Source of the DNA: Chlamydia pecorum E58
GTDB lineage: Bacteria; Chlamydiota; Chlamydiia; Chlamydiales; Chlamydiaceae
DNA length: 64,000 nucleotides
Reading direction: 5' to 3'
NCBI RefSeq assembly: GCF_000204135.1
Contig: NC_015408.1
Span: 496,001 to 560,000 of the forward strand
Positions 44,991 through 54,137 of the stretch are shown piece by piece. A program made the position numbers and the translations under genes. The notes beneath the pieces were generated by a model. It did no database searches. It saw only the letters and a list, made by a program, of their open reading frames with translations, and had not been told where the DNA came from. Each line of letters starts with the position of its first letter. Positions within the stretch are counted from its first letter, which is position 1.

Positions 44991-46901
44991 ATGACTGCGA
45001 TTTTTAATTTCCAAAGGCATAGGTTATTTAGTTTAGACTACTATGTGGATATGCCTCAAAATACTGTCGCTTCTCGGAAGGCACAGGCGGGGCTGGTTGT
45101 TAAAATTTTATGTATTGTTTTTCTTATTCTATTTTTGATTGCCCAGTTATGTTTTGGTTCTCTTCCTTTAACGATTGCTGTGTTTCTTGTTATTAGTACC
45201 TTAGCTAGCGTTTGTTCTGTCATTTTTGCAATATGGTTATCTTCAAAAGTCCTTCCGAAGTCTCGAAATCCTGTTCAGGATGCGTATTATCATGGGATTC
45301 GAGAGTGGAACCTGACACGTGCGGCACTTCCCCCTTCTTCGGAAATCTCTTCTTATAATAAGGAACTTTTAGAGCCTTTTAAGAAATATTCTTTAGGCGA
45401 TCAGGCCTTATCTTACATTTCTGTTATGTTGGAACATTTTGTTTCTGAGCCATTTCCTGCTGCTTTAATCCGTGGAACAGAGATTCTCCGTGATTTTAGA
45501 AAGTCTCCGAGATCATTGTTTTTCCCGATTTCGTTATTTAGTAATGCCCAGATTAATTATTTCTGTGAGGCCTTTCGTAGTGATGCAGACGCACATAACG
45601 CTATGAAGGATTGCTATAGGATAATTCAAGCCAACGCAATTGCAAGTTCTTTAGGGTTGAAAGCGGTGAAGGTCCTTCCTAGCACTATGGTAGATGTGGA
45701 TTATCCCCACCCTAAGGACAATGAGGGGAGGAAAGGGTTAGTGCGAGTTTACCATCCTTTAAAGAAAGGTGGGGACATTAAGCACTTTCCTCTTTTAGTT
45801 GAGAACTCTCGCCTTCCTCAGGGACCGCTATATGTATCTCGGCTTGACTATGGCGAGTTTAAAAACAAAGACGACGTTATTGTCCGAGGTTTAGAAGATC
45901 TTTTGCAGCTCTGTTTGTATCAGGAGTACTTCTTTGCTTTGCAGTGGGATAATGTTTACTATGATCCTGACTACAATAAAATTAGAAAAAGATGTTTAAA
46001 TCCAGGCCTAAGAATCCGCTCCATGGATCCAGAAATCACTACGGAAATTCCTGAGTGTGGGGTGGTGTGTGAGGCTTTCTTACAATGGGCTTCAGTATTA
46101 GGGAGTAAGAAGCAGCTGAAGTGGCTAGAAGACAAACTGGATTCCATAACGTTTGTGCAGAGTTTAGGAAGTGAGGACGCTGAAATCCTTCGTGACGATG
46201 ATGAAGATGAGATCCTTACGGCAATTCCTTCTTTATTTGAGAATAGAGATTCAGGAGCTGCCTCGGGAAGTCAGGAGGAGACGTCTTCTGGGGGTTCTGA
46301 TCGTGAAGATTCTATGAGTTTAGCTGCTCCTTCGCAAAGATCACAAGGGGCTTTTCTTCCCGAGATGAATAGGCGAAATCAGCCTATGGTGAGGCTGACA
46401 GCTTATGAGAAGGAGTGTATCCGTGAGCGCATTCAAAAGCGAGCAGAGGAGCTCAAGGTCTTTAGGGAATATGAAAAGCCTTTCCGTTCCGATGATTTTC
46501 CTCAAGGAAAGGGCTCTTGGGATTATGAACAGGAACAAAAAGGTAAGCTTGAGCAGTTCTTGAAGGATCCCGCACTCCAGAAGGAGTTATGTCGAAATTC
46601 TAGTCCTCTTGTGAAGGGGAGGATGCTTACCTCTTGTGCAAAGTGGTTGTTGGATTTTGTTAAGGGAAATATGAGTTTCTCTGACCATCTATATAAAGAT
46701 ATCTTGAGCCGGGGCTTTACCTCTGGAGGGGGAGAGTTTACCTTAAGAATGACGCGTGTTCTTGAGCCAGGAATAGAGCCGTGGTATACGCGTGAATCTC
46801 AAGCTGAAGCTGTATACCAGACGCTTCTTACGCTACAAGCTCGGGGATATATTTTCTCTGTCATGCCCTCTCAGGAGGGAAGGTTCACAATTCTTTTTTA
46901 A
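44991..46901 (+). CDS. Large Inc-like membrane protein
   Basis: A 636-residue protein. Two adjacent hydrophobic segments at about 34-55 and 58-84 match the bilobed Inc profile, with a polar N-terminus and no Sec signal. The rest is cytosolic-looking: a Tyr/Asp-rich region to about 390, a low-complexity acidic Ser/Gly/Glu linker at about 395-450 and a final globular part ending GRFTILF. No enzymatic motif is evident. It ends 4 bases inside the convergent menG stop. Family DUF1389-like is possible but I cannot confirm it. Confidence 0.7.
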   Translation: MTAIFNFQRHRLFSLDYYVDMPQNTVASRKAQAGLVVKILCIVFLILFLIAQLCFGSLPLTIAVFLVISTLASVCSVIFAIWLSSKVLPKSRNPVQDAYYHGIREWNLTRAALPPSSEISSYNKELLEPFKKYSLGDQALSYISVMLEHFVSEPFPAALIRGTEILRDFRKSPRSLFFPISLFSNAQINYFCEAFRSDADAHNAMKDCYRIIQANAIASSLGLKAVKVLPSTMVDVDYPHPKDNEGRKGLVRVYHPLKKGGDIKHFPLLVENSRLPQGPLYVSRLDYGEFKNKDDVIVRGLEDLLQLCLYQEYFFALQWDNVYYDPDYNKIRKRCLNPGLRIRSMDPEITTEIPECGVVCEAFLQWASVLGSKKQLKWLEDKLDSITFVQSLGSEDAEILRDDDEDEILTAIPSLFENRDSGAASGSQEETSSGGSDREDSMSLAAPSQRSQGAFLPEMNRRNQPMVRLTAYEKECIRERIQKRAEELKVFREYEKPFRSDDFPQGKGSWDYEQEQKGKLEQFLKDPALQKELCRNSSPLVKGRMLTSCAKWLLDFVKGNMSFSDHLYKDILSRGFTSGGGEFTLRMTRVLEPGIEPWYTRESQAEAVYQTLLTLQARGYIFSVMPSQEGRFTILF

Positions 46902-47602
46902 AGGGAAGACTTTAAGGTTTTTTCTAATAGCCATATTGTCGCTACTCCTGAGAAGAACTTCTTTTTTTTCTTCAGCTGAAATCCTGCCTGTAAGAATAGC
47001 TGTTCTAGCTCGTGATCTTTAGGGAGGTTGTGGATACTCTCGCTTAGGTATTGGTAAGCATTAGGGTGGTGGGAGAAGAACTTTCCGATTTTGGGAACCA
47101 TGATCTTAAGGTAACAGGAATGGATGCTGTGAAGCAGCCCTCGAGCTTGTGTGAGCTCGAGGATTCCAAACCTCCCTCCCGGTTTAAGAACCCTGAACAC
47201 TTCCTTAAGAGCAGCTGTTTTTTCAGAGAGGTTCCTTAAGCCATACGCCATGGAGGCTAGCGTTTGCGAAGAGCTTTCTAAGGGGAGAGTAGAGACGTCT
47301 CGATGTAAGAAGGTAAGCTCTACATTTTGTGGAGCACGTTTTTTAGCGATCTGCAGCATCTCTGAGGAGAAATCTATGAGTGTTGCTGAGGATCCTGGAT
47401 AGGTGCGAACATAGCTCAGGGCTACCTTACCAGTTCCTGAGCATAGATCTAGAAGATGGTCAGCACTTCCTAACATGCGGATAAGCGCACGGTTCCATAG
47501 GTGATGCGTCCCCAGGGAAAGAATCCCATTGATTTTGTCATATTTGGGAGCTAACGTCCCAAACATCTCTTGGAGGTTATGTCTTTTGAAGTAGCCTGTC
47601 AT
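46898..47602 (-). CDS. menG: Demethylmenaquinone methyltransferase
   Basis: A 234-residue UbiE/MenG-type SAM methyltransferase that adds the last methyl group in menaquinone. LDLCSGTGKVAL (motif I), MAYGLRNLSEK and GGRFGILELTQ are family signatures. It lies directly downstream of mqnA, overlapping by 26 bases, in a minus-strand menaquinone string (CT428 type). A coenzyme Q role can be excluded by context, since chlamydiae use menaquinone. Confidence 0.92.
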   Translation of the reverse strand: MTGYFKRHNLQEMFGTLAPKYDKINGILSLGTHHLWNRALIRMLGSADHLLDLCSGTGKVALSYVRTYPGSSATLIDFSSEMLQIAKKRAPQNVELTFLHRDVSTLPLESSSQTLASMAYGLRNLSEKTAALKEVFRVLKPGGRFGILELTQARGLLHSIHSCYLKIMVPKIGKFFSHHPNAYQYLSESIHNLPKDHELEQLFLQAGFQLKKKKKFFSGVATIWLLEKTLKSSL

Positions 47603-48368
47603 AGTATTGTTGAAATGCCTTAAGCCCTGCGTAGTCTTCCTCCCCTAGGCGATACCTAAGGAGAGAGTAATATGTCCGGAGATCTTTATGGGAAAGATTT
47701 GTACGTTTATGTGCTGTTTCTATAACTTCTTGAGGGGAATTCTCAAAATGAGAAAGAGCAGACTCTAGTGCGAGATGTATTAAAGAGGAACAATTTTCCC
47801 AAGAGGTTCTGTTGAGAACCACAGCAAAGACAAAGGGCATCCCTGTAAGTTCATCCCAGCACTGAGCTAGGTCATGAGTTGTAAATTGTGGGATTTGGGG
47901 ATGTTTAAGAGCAGCATCTCCAATTAAAAGGAGGCCGTCATATCTATCTGGGGAAAGATTTATGATTTCTGATGGGGAAAGGTGTTCTATCTGAGGAGAA
48001 GGAACTTGCCATAGGTTATGGCAAAGAATTTTAAATAGAGCTACAGATGACAGACTTTCATTTGTTATGGCAACTTTAGGTCTTGAAGAAGAAAAAAAAG
48101 ATGAAGAAGTATAAAGATTAACACTTTGCACATGCTTGTGAGCAGCTATCCCCCAGCCAGGGAGGCATTGCAATTTCTGTGCAACCGTTCCTATAGATGA
48201 AGTGAGGGCACAGTCTATTTCGTGATGGAGTATTTTTTTTAACAATTCAGCCGGGGGAGCTAAATGTAGCTGTAGATAGGAATTTTCAAGAAGTGGCAAG
48301 GAAAAAGGCAAAGCATTGATGTAGTTTACACAGCCGAAGTTTATACATTTTTGGAGTTCGTAAGGCAA
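47577..48368 (-). CDS. mqnA: Chorismate dehydratase MqnA
   Basis: A 263-residue protein of the MqnA/MqnD periplasmic-binding-like fold. The start CVNYINALPF is the MqnA signature, and DCALTSSIG, LLLIGDAAL and CWDELTGMPFVFAV are conserved. It makes 3-enolpyruvyl-benzoate, the first step of the futalosine route. It overlaps mqnE by 28 bases and menG by 26 bases (CT427 type). Other genes of the route are not in the window. Confidence 0.85.
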   Translation of the reverse strand: MPYELQKCINFGCVNYINALPFSLPLLENSYLQLHLAPPAELLKKILHHEIDCALTSSIGTVAQKLQCLPGWGIAAHKHVQSVNLYTSSSFFSSSRPKVAITNESLSSVALFKILCHNLWQVPSPQIEHLSPSEIINLSPDRYDGLLLIGDAALKHPQIPQFTTHDLAQCWDELTGMPFVFAVVLNRTSWENCSSLIHLALESALSHFENSPQEVIETAHKRTNLSHKDLRTYYSLLRYRLGEEDYAGLKAFQQYYDRLLQKT

Positions 48369-49459
48369 GGGATCCTTCCTTGTTTTTGGATGAGGTTTGC
48401 CATTCCTTCGATATCTAGTTTTACAGGATATCCTAATGATGCCATTTCAAAGACCTTCTCCCCTTGATGTGTAGAAGAAAGATCGTTTGCTCCACAAGAA
48501 AGCATATGAAGGGCCTCTTCAATTCCTAGGTAGTTCCACATTGCTTTTAGATTGAGGAAGTTGTCCAAGAACAGACGTGATACTGCCATTAAGGTGCGAG
48601 GAGAGATAGCATGAGGAACGCCGAGTTTCTTCAATCTCCTCCCCAAAGCATTGTTAATATTAGCAAACTTTAAAATCACAAAATTCTTAAATCCCCGAGT
48701 TTCATCTTGGAGTTCCCTTAGGAGCTTGAGGTGCGTAACAATATCCTCAGGAGTTTCCCGATGGTAACATAACATAATAGAATTCGTTGGGATTCCCAGC
48801 TCGTGGGCGGTCTTATGTATCTCTAAGTACCTTGCTGAGGAGATCCTCCCAGGCGCAAGGAGATCCCGGATTTTATCTACAAGGATTTCTGCTCCCCCTC
48901 CAGGAATAGAATCCAACCCAGCTTCTTTCAATATTGTAAGGATTTCCTTAACGGGAATATTATGCAGGCTTTCTAGGTAGGCATATTCTATTGCTGTTAG
49001 AGCTTTGATATGCACGTCAGGATAGGCGTGTTTTACTAAAGAAAAGAGCTTCGTATAGTAATGAAGATCACAGGAGGGCGTGCACCCTGCAACAATATGT
49101 ACTTCCGTAATAGGGTTATGCACCTGGGCAATCTGCTCTAGGAGCTGCTCTGGCGTGTAGTACCAGCCCTTAGGATCTCCAGGTTTAGCATAGAACGAGC
49201 AAAATGTGCAGTTGTAGGTACAGAAGTTTGTAGGATAGAGATAAAGCGTGGAGGAGTAGTAGACGACATCTCCAACGCGTTGTTTACGAACTTGATCTGC
49301 CAGGGACCACAAGGCTTGAAGGTCTTCATCATCTTTTAAAAGCAGGAGCTGGAGGGCATGCTCTTCGGAAAGGCGCTCTCCAGAGATTATGGCTTCAAAG
49401 AGGGTCCGTAACCAGGGAGTTTTAGGAAGAAGTGGAGGGTGGGGTATTGTCGTTGTCAT
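48341..49459 (-). CDS. mqnE: Aminofutalosine synthase (radical SAM) MqnE
   Basis: The cluster-binding motif CTYNCTFCSFYA is near residue 69 of the protein counted from the ATG at 49459 (MTTTIPHPPL, 372 residues). EVHIVAGCTPSCDLHYY and LDSIPGGGAEIL are closer to MqnE than to MqnC, which usually has a GYTQILLQGG segment instead. It is the second step of the futalosine menaquinone route. The start inside the preceding 69-aa gene overlaps it by 38 bases, and 21 codons of extra open frame upstream look unconserved. It corresponds to CT426. Confidence 0.85.
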   Translation of the reverse strand: MTTTIPHPPLLPKTPWLRTLFEAIISGERLSEEHALQLLLLKDDEDLQALWSLADQVRKQRVGDVVYYSSTLYLYPTNFCTYNCTFCSFYAKPGDPKGWYYTPEQLLEQIAQVHNPITEVHIVAGCTPSCDLHYYTKLFSLVKHAYPDVHIKALTAIEYAYLESLHNIPVKEILTILKEAGLDSIPGGGAEILVDKIRDLLAPGRISSARYLEIHKTAHELGIPTNSIMLCYHRETPEDIVTHLKLLRELQDETRGFKNFVILKFANINNALGRRLKKLGVPHAISPRTLMAVSRLFLDNFLNLKAMWNYLGIEEALHMLSCGANDLSSTHQGEKVFEMASLGYPVKLDIEGMANLIQKQGRIPCLTNSKNV

Positions 49460-49631
49460 GAGGTGGAGATTCCTTAGATGTCGGTTTTGGATTTCGATTT
49501 TTGCAGCAGTCAGTTTTTCCACATCCTTTAGAAAGAGGACGGCCTAAAAGATAAGAACCTAAAAGAAGCACACCGATTCCTAGGGCTATGAGGACCGTAG
49601 CGATACAAACCAAAAAGAACAGCGTCATCAC
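49422..49631 (-). CDS. Small Cys-rich membrane protein, NqrM-like
   Basis: A 69-residue protein with one N-terminal helix (about 4-27), then LGRPLSKGCGKTDCCKN, then a Pro/Asn/Ser-rich tail. The helix followed by a short GRPxxxGC and a CC cluster resembles NqrM (DUF539), the maturation factor of the sodium-pumping NADH:quinone reductase that chlamydiae possess. The match is by pattern only. It overlaps the mqnE start by 38 bases and is followed in the same string by the menaquinone genes. Confidence 0.6.
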   Translation of the reverse strand: MMTLFFLVCIATVLIALGIGVLLLGSYLLGRPLSKGCGKTDCCKNRNPKPTSKESPPHDNDNTPPSTSS

Positions 49632-49659
49632 GATAACACCCTACTGTAACTTTAGAGCT

Positions 49660-51522
49660 TTAATGGAGATCAATCCAAATAGGAGAGCTCCATGCCATCG
49701 CTTGATCCACTTGGGTCACGCGAAGGTAGTAAAAGACAAAAGGAGCGTTCCCTTGAGGATCTTCCAAAGCTACAGAAGCTAAGGGCTCCATATCATCATA
49801 TTCGTATTCTAAGTTATTACTTTGAGGAGAGAACGCTTTGAGAACTTCCCCGTTGCGGATGATCTCTAAACTTTTCAACAAGGCCGTTCCTGCTACAGAG
49901 CCAGAGATATGCCGATTTACCATAAGCCCTGGTTTCGTCCCTAAGGATAATTCTGACCCCATAGGGGCCGAGGCAATGTTAAAGCTAAGATTTATCCTAG
50001 GCCCTGTCGTAGCATAGCAGTGTCTCTGATATAAAGCTTCAATTAGAGAATCTCGGCTATATTTAGTGCAAATAATTGCTGTAAGCCCTGGGGAATACTG
50101 CACCTGATTACTATCGAAAAAATCTTTATAAATTCCTCGATCATCAAAACCTCCAGCGACAAAGCCAAAACGGAGATTTTTCTTGAGCCCTTCAATGAGA
50201 GTCCCTTGGGGATCCATTGTATCTATACCTCGGATAGGGAAGGGGTTGCCTAGCTCTGCAGTGGTTTCCGAACAGCCCCAGGCATTGTAAATTTCCACAA
50301 CACGCTCAAATTCAGGATGGAAGTTTTCGAAATTGTAACCGTAGTGTTGTGAAGCTGTGAAGCAGGGGATGGAAAGGATCTCATGGTTTGGAATGCTCTT
50401 ATACAGCTTTGATAGGGGAACATGCTTGTAGTCTTTGTGCTTTGATATTGACTTGCTTTCCTTAATGTGGAGGATATGACGGATGCCCTCATGCTTTGGT
50501 TCTCCAATAAATTGGAATCCTGAGAGAGTAACAAAGCGGTCTTCTTCGTTAAAGTCCGAGACAGCTTGGGAAATCGCTTTCCAATTTTCAGGAGATAGGT
50601 TCTCTTGGTTTTCAAACGGCGAGGTAGCATAAAAATTTAATGCTCGATCGTCTCGGAAATAGCGTAAACATGCCTCAATATTCTCTTCTGAATCTATACG
50701 TTCGGATTCTCCATGTAACAACCCCCACATTAGATTTGGAGAGGAATCCTGAAAGCATATTATCGGAGCAGAAGTGAAGATTTCTTGTGTGGAGAGATTT
50801 TTGAGTTGAATGCGATAGGTTCCTGGCTCATTGAAATATAAGTTAGGCAGGATCACAAATCCTGTTTCTGGGATGAACAGCTGCCAGTTGAGATTTTCTC
50901 TAAGATGTTCGTAGGAGAGCTCTATGCGTGTTTCTTCTGGGGCGAAGTTTGTGAGGTTGTCAAACTCATCTTCGAAACGCACGGTGATATCGAAACGTTT
51001 ATTTTTCGTAACATAAGAGGGAGTGAAAATTTGGATCTTTTGTAGAAGATTTCCTCGGATATCGATCGTGAATACGTCGGGTTCGTCATAGTTCCCTTTT
51101 CCTGTCGGGTCGATATAGAGATAAAAGGGCTTTCGACGTTGCGAGAAGAGCTGAGCCCCATTTCCAGCTTCATCTGTTTGGGGATGATCTGGAGAAGGGC
51201 CAAGAACGATGACAAAATTTTCTCCAGCTTCTAGATCATAAGGGAGAGTAAACTCAAATTGAGGAATAGGGTTCAGTTTTACAGGAATAGGTGTCGCTGT
51301 AAGGATTTCCCCTCCGGGAATTTCTGCATAGATGACATTATTGGGTCGAGAAAGATCTACGGAGGGACATTCCCAATCTGTAGGTTTTCCATTCCCTAAC
51401 AAGTCAAATTTTAGCTTAGTGCCTGCGGGCAAAACGTTCGCTAGGGAGTAAAAGAATTTCCATGTAGAGATTTGTCCGGCTCTCGCTATGGAAGGGTTAA
51501 CATAACAAACAGATCTACGCAT
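49660..51522 (-). CDS. DUF3604/PHP-like protein of unknown function
   Basis: A 620-residue cytosolic protein, CT425 type. A beta-rich N-terminal half (to about 265) precedes a region like DUF3604, a PHP-phosphoesterase relative: LMWGLLHGESERID (about 268), RALNFYATSPFENQ, DRFVTLSGFQF, LRFGFVAGGFDDRG, and ALYQRHCYATTGPRI-MGSELS, typical near the C-terminus. Metal ligands cannot be assigned with confidence since the usual DLHxHT reads LLHGES. Function unknown. Confidence 0.7.
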   Translation of the reverse strand: MRRSVCYVNPSIARAGQISTWKFFYSLANVLPAGTKLKFDLLGNGKPTDWECPSVDLSRPNNVIYAEIPGGEILTATPIPVKLNPIPQFEFTLPYDLEAGENFVIVLGPSPDHPQTDEAGNGAQLFSQRRKPFYLYIDPTGKGNYDEPDVFTIDIRGNLLQKIQIFTPSYVTKNKRFDITVRFEDEFDNLTNFAPEETRIELSYEHLRENLNWQLFIPETGFVILPNLYFNEPGTYRIQLKNLSTQEIFTSAPIICFQDSSPNLMWGLLHGESERIDSEENIEACLRYFRDDRALNFYATSPFENQENLSPENWKAISQAVSDFNEEDRFVTLSGFQFIGEPKHEGIRHILHIKESKSISKHKDYKHVPLSKLYKSIPNHEILSIPCFTASQHYGYNFENFHPEFERVVEIYNAWGCSETTAELGNPFPIRGIDTMDPQGTLIEGLKKNLRFGFVAGGFDDRGIYKDFFDSNQVQYSPGLTAIICTKYSRDSLIEALYQRHCYATTGPRINLSFNIASAPMGSELSLGTKPGLMVNRHISGSVAGTALLKSLEIIRNGEVLKAFSPQSNNLEYEYDDMEPLASVALEDPQGNAPFVFYYLRVTQVDQAMAWSSPIWIDLH

Positions 51523-51583
51523 GGTAAGAAGAAGGCATTAGATGATCAAAAAGCATCATCATATACTAAGAAGAGTGTTTTTC

Positions 51584-51934
51584 TCAATTCTCGTCTTTGT
51601 TAAGGGATTGTATTGCCTCATCTACAGAGTTAAACATTTTGAAGTAAGAAAGAAATCCCGTGACATAGAGGGTTTGTTCTATAGTTTTAGGAACAGAGGT
51701 AAGCACAATTTTTCCAGAGTTTTTCCCAACTTGATGATAGCTTTGCAAAAGTACACGTATGCCTGCACTGGACATGTAATCGAGATGGGCACAGTCTAAG
51801 ACAATATTTTTTGCGCCTGACGTAAGAGATTGTGTGATGCTTTCTTGGACTTCTGGAGAGGTGATGCCGTCTAATTTTCCTGTAAGATGCAAGATGGTCG
51901 TGGAATCGCGGTCTTCTTTTTTGATTTCACCCAT
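51584..51934 (-). CDS. rsbV: Anti-sigma factor antagonist RsbV (STAS domain)
   Basis: A 116-residue single STAS domain with the phospho-acceptor Ser in LDYMSSAGIRVLL. It is a partner-switch component that frees a sigma factor from its RsbW-like kinase; in C. trachomatis RsbV1 acts in a Rsb network with RsbU and RsbW. It corresponds to CT424. It lies in the same orientation as the CBS-domain gene upstream (38-base gap). Confidence 0.92.
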   Translation of the reverse strand: MGEIKKEDRDSTTILHLTGKLDGITSPEVQESITQSLTSGAKNIVLDCAHLDYMSSAGIRVLLQSYHQVGKNSGKIVLTSVPKTIEQTLYVTGFLSYFKMFNSVDEAIQSLNKDEN

Positions 51935-51971
51935 GGGGTTCCCCTAAATGTGATGAGATTTTCTCACCTCC

Positions 51972-53180
51972 TCACTCTGAGGAATCTTGAGGTTTTTTGC
52001 CAAGGTTTTTTTCTTTGATTCCTGAATATCCTGGAAGATGTAGCTTACGTTTTCTTGGGGTGAGCTTTAGTTTCCCCACGCTACGTTCGGAGCATGTGAT
52101 GATTTCTATATCAAAGTTGTCATGATGGAGTTTCATCCCCTTTTGGGGGACTGCTCCTATCTTATGTACGATATGTCCTCCTAGGGTATCGTAGCTTTTT
52201 TCATGATCGATTTTAATGCGAAAATATTCTTCTGCATCGGAAATGGTCATCTTCCCATCAACAATCCAAGAGTTCCCTAGTTTTTTATAGGGAAGATCCT
52301 CCTGAAGATCATATTCATCGGAGATATCTCCAAAGACTTCCTCAAGAATATCTTCCATAGTGGCGATTCCCTCAGTAAACCCATATTCATTGACTACAAT
52401 GGCTAGATGGCGGTGTTTTTGACGAAATTCCTGTAACAAAGAAGAGACCTTTTTAATTTCAGGAGTGTAAAACGGAGGATTTGCCAAGTTGGAAATAGGC
52501 TGAAGGATATCTCCCAGGGTTGTTGAGAGGTGAAATAGGTCTTTAGAGAGCAAGACTCCAGTGATGTTGTCAAGGTTCTTTTTATATAAGGGGATACGGC
52601 TATAGCCTTCCTCTACAACTGCTAACAAGGCATCTTGGATAGACATATCTTCGGGAAGAGCAAAAATATCTGCTTTAGGAACCATAATTTCCCTTACGAT
52701 CAGGTGATCAAACTCTGCTATGGCCTCGGAGAGCTGGATATGAAATTTGGAGACTTTTGTAGACTCTGAGAAGTGTTTTTTGCAGAGCTTGTAGAAGGGC
52801 ATCGACAGCCATTGTAAGAGGGTTGTTATAGGACGAAGGTAGTTGAAAAAACTTTTTGACAGCTTGGGGAAGAGCCATGTTGGTAAAAAAATGTAGAAAA
52901 ACAAACATGTACTAACATAGATGGGCCAGAAGAGCCAGGCATGTTTGAGGTAACGAGGGAGCTCGGAAAAGATCCCGAGTCCGAGCACTCCATAAAGGAC
53001 TAAAAGGACCGTCGCAGAAGAGGCAAGCACTATGGGAAAAAATACGGGGGGTCTTTTTTTCTTATAGCTGCTTAGCAGGGGAACGTAGAAGATAGTTGAC
53101 CCGAAGTAGGGTTTCTGCTGTGCAAGACCTGTAGAGGTTAAAGAAAATAGTAGAAGAAGAAAGCTCAGAGAGTAAAACAT
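51972..53180 (-). CDS. CBS-domain membrane protein (CorC/hemolysin C family)
   Basis: I use the ATG at 53180 ([12 protein letters not shown]), just after the ybeY stop, rather than a GTG seven codons upstream inside ybeY. The product is 402 residues: several N-terminal transmembrane segments (to about 135), two CBS domains ([16 protein letters not shown] and the one around [25 protein letters not shown]) and a C-terminal CorC_HlyC domain. It corresponds to CT423. Such proteins are usually divalent-cation related; the ligand here is unknown. Confidence 0.88.
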   Translation of the reverse strand: MFYSLSFLLLLFSLTSTGLAQQKPYFGSTIFYVPLLSSYKKKRPPVFFPIVLASSATVLLVLYGVLGLGIFSELPRYLKHAWLFWPIYVSTCLFFYIFLPTWLFPKLSKSFFNYLRPITTLLQWLSMPFYKLCKKHFSESTKVSKFHIQLSEAIAEFDHLIVREIMVPKADIFALPEDMSIQDALLAVVEEGYSRIPLYKKNLDNITGVLLSKDLFHLSTTLGDILQPISNLANPPFYTPEIKKVSSLLQEFRQKHRHLAIVVNEYGFTEGIATMEDILEEVFGDISDEYDLQEDLPYKKLGNSWIVDGKMTISDAEEYFRIKIDHEKSYDTLGGHIVHKIGAVPQKGMKLHHDNFDIEIITCSERSVGKLKLTPRKRKLHLPGYSGIKEKNLGKKPQDSSE

Positions 53181-53181
53181 G

Positions 53182-53667
53182 TTAAGCTGAAAGTAAGGCA
53201 CATTCTTCTTTCAGAATACATAGGAGGAGATTTTCTTTAACTCTCATTTTTCGTTTCTTCTCAGGGGTGGTATCCTCGTAGTTTAACATGTGCAGGAGAG
53301 AGTGCACAAGATATCGAGAGACTTCTTCATAGACCTGCTCTGAGAGGTCCTCGCACCTTAGGAAACGCTGCGCTGCTTTTGGGCTAATAAATGCTTCCCC
53401 AAGAACATGGGGATAAGAAGACGCTCCTGGAGGATCTATAGGTAAAGTAATCGTATCCGTTAAAGAGGGATCCGAAAAGACTTGATCGTGAAGCTGGGCT
53501 AGAGCTTTATCCTCGAGGAAGTACACAAATACCTGGTCGGTAACAACTCCTAGATGCTCCAATACAACAGAAACTAACTTTTTTACAGATTGTGCGCGTA
53601 TCGGAACACTTTTTTGCTTGTTGGAGACATAGACTTTAAGCGATCTTTTTTTCAAAAAAGTCTCCAA
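53182..53667 (-). CDS. ybeY: Endoribonuclease YbeY
   Basis: A 161-residue metal-dependent RNase for 16S rRNA maturation. The zinc motif HGxLHLxGYDH reads HSLLHMLNYED, keeping the first two His but with Asp in place of the third. The N-terminal strands and GEAFISPKAAQRF-type region match the family. It corresponds to CT422. The CBS-protein ATG follows its stop by one base. Confidence 0.88.
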   Translation of the reverse strand: METFLKKRSLKVYVSNKQKSVPIRAQSVKKLVSVVLEHLGVVTDQVFVYFLEDKALAQLHDQVFSDPSLTDTITLPIDPPGASSYPHVLGEAFISPKAAQRFLRCEDLSEQVYEEVSRYLVHSLLHMLNYEDTTPEKKRKMRVKENLLLCILKEECALLSA

Positions 53668-53684
53668 TAAGCAATAGAATAGAC

Positions 53685-53846
53685 TTATTTTAAAATGGGA
53701 GTTTTAGGAAGCCCTGTAGCTTTTTTTGCTGTAGCATCATCCCAACGCCCCAATTTACGCAATACTTCGATACGTTCGAAACGTTTAAGCACATTTCTTT
53801 TGGTAACTCCCTTTACAGACTTACCATAACTACGATGACGAGACAT
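53685..53846 (-). CDS. Small basic protein, 53 aa, Chlamydia/Verrucomicrobia type
   Basis: The frame from ATG 53846 encodes 53 residues: MSRHRSYGKS, a central KRNVLKRFERIEVLRKLGRW and LGRWDDATAKKATGLPKTPILK. The pattern Arg/Lys-rich start, 'V(L)xRxERIExLxxxGRW' and a 'GLPK' end recalls the small basic protein family found in Chlamydiae and Verrucomicrobia (TIGR04137, recalled from memory). It may bind ribosomal RNA; no enzymatic motif. It is 17 bases from the ybeY start. Too short for a standard ORF search. Confidence 0.75.
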   Translation of the reverse strand: MSRHRSYGKSVKGVTKRNVLKRFERIEVLRKLGRWDDATAKKATGLPKTPILK

Positions 53847-53865
53847 AACCTTCCTTTAACTTTGG

Positions 53866-54027
53866 CTAACCGATTTTAGGGATAAAGACGCTAACGCTAT
53901 CTACAACATTTTCATGCACTTTATATGCAACTCTTGGAGCAGGAGCAGGATGCACTAATGCGTACTTGGGCTTGCGTTTTTTAGGACATGTCGCTCTACG
54001 ACGCGCTTGTTTACTCATTCGTGTCAT
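53866..54027 (-). CDS. Small basic protein, 53 aa, unknown
   Basis: The frame from ATG 54027 encodes 53 residues: MTRMSKQARRRATCPKKRKPKYA then a neutral tail VHPAPAPRVAYKV..DSVSVFIPKIG. A second ATG at the fourth codon is a possible start. The N-terminus is rich in Arg/Lys and has one Cys, suggesting nucleic-acid binding. It lies between DUF502 and the other tiny basic gene, 19 bases apart. I do not recognise it. Position suggests a ribosomal or RNA-related role. Confidence 0.65.
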   Translation of the reverse strand: MTRMSKQARRRATCPKKRKPKYALVHPAPAPRVAYKVHENVVDSVSVFIPKIG

Positions 54028-54137
54028 AAATAACTCAAAAAATAAATGTTAACTTTCCTAGAAAATAAGTGAAAAAGACTTCTTTCAAGAAAAAAGAGAA
54101 TAAGGGAAAAAGAGTTTTTTTTCAACACTATGACAAA

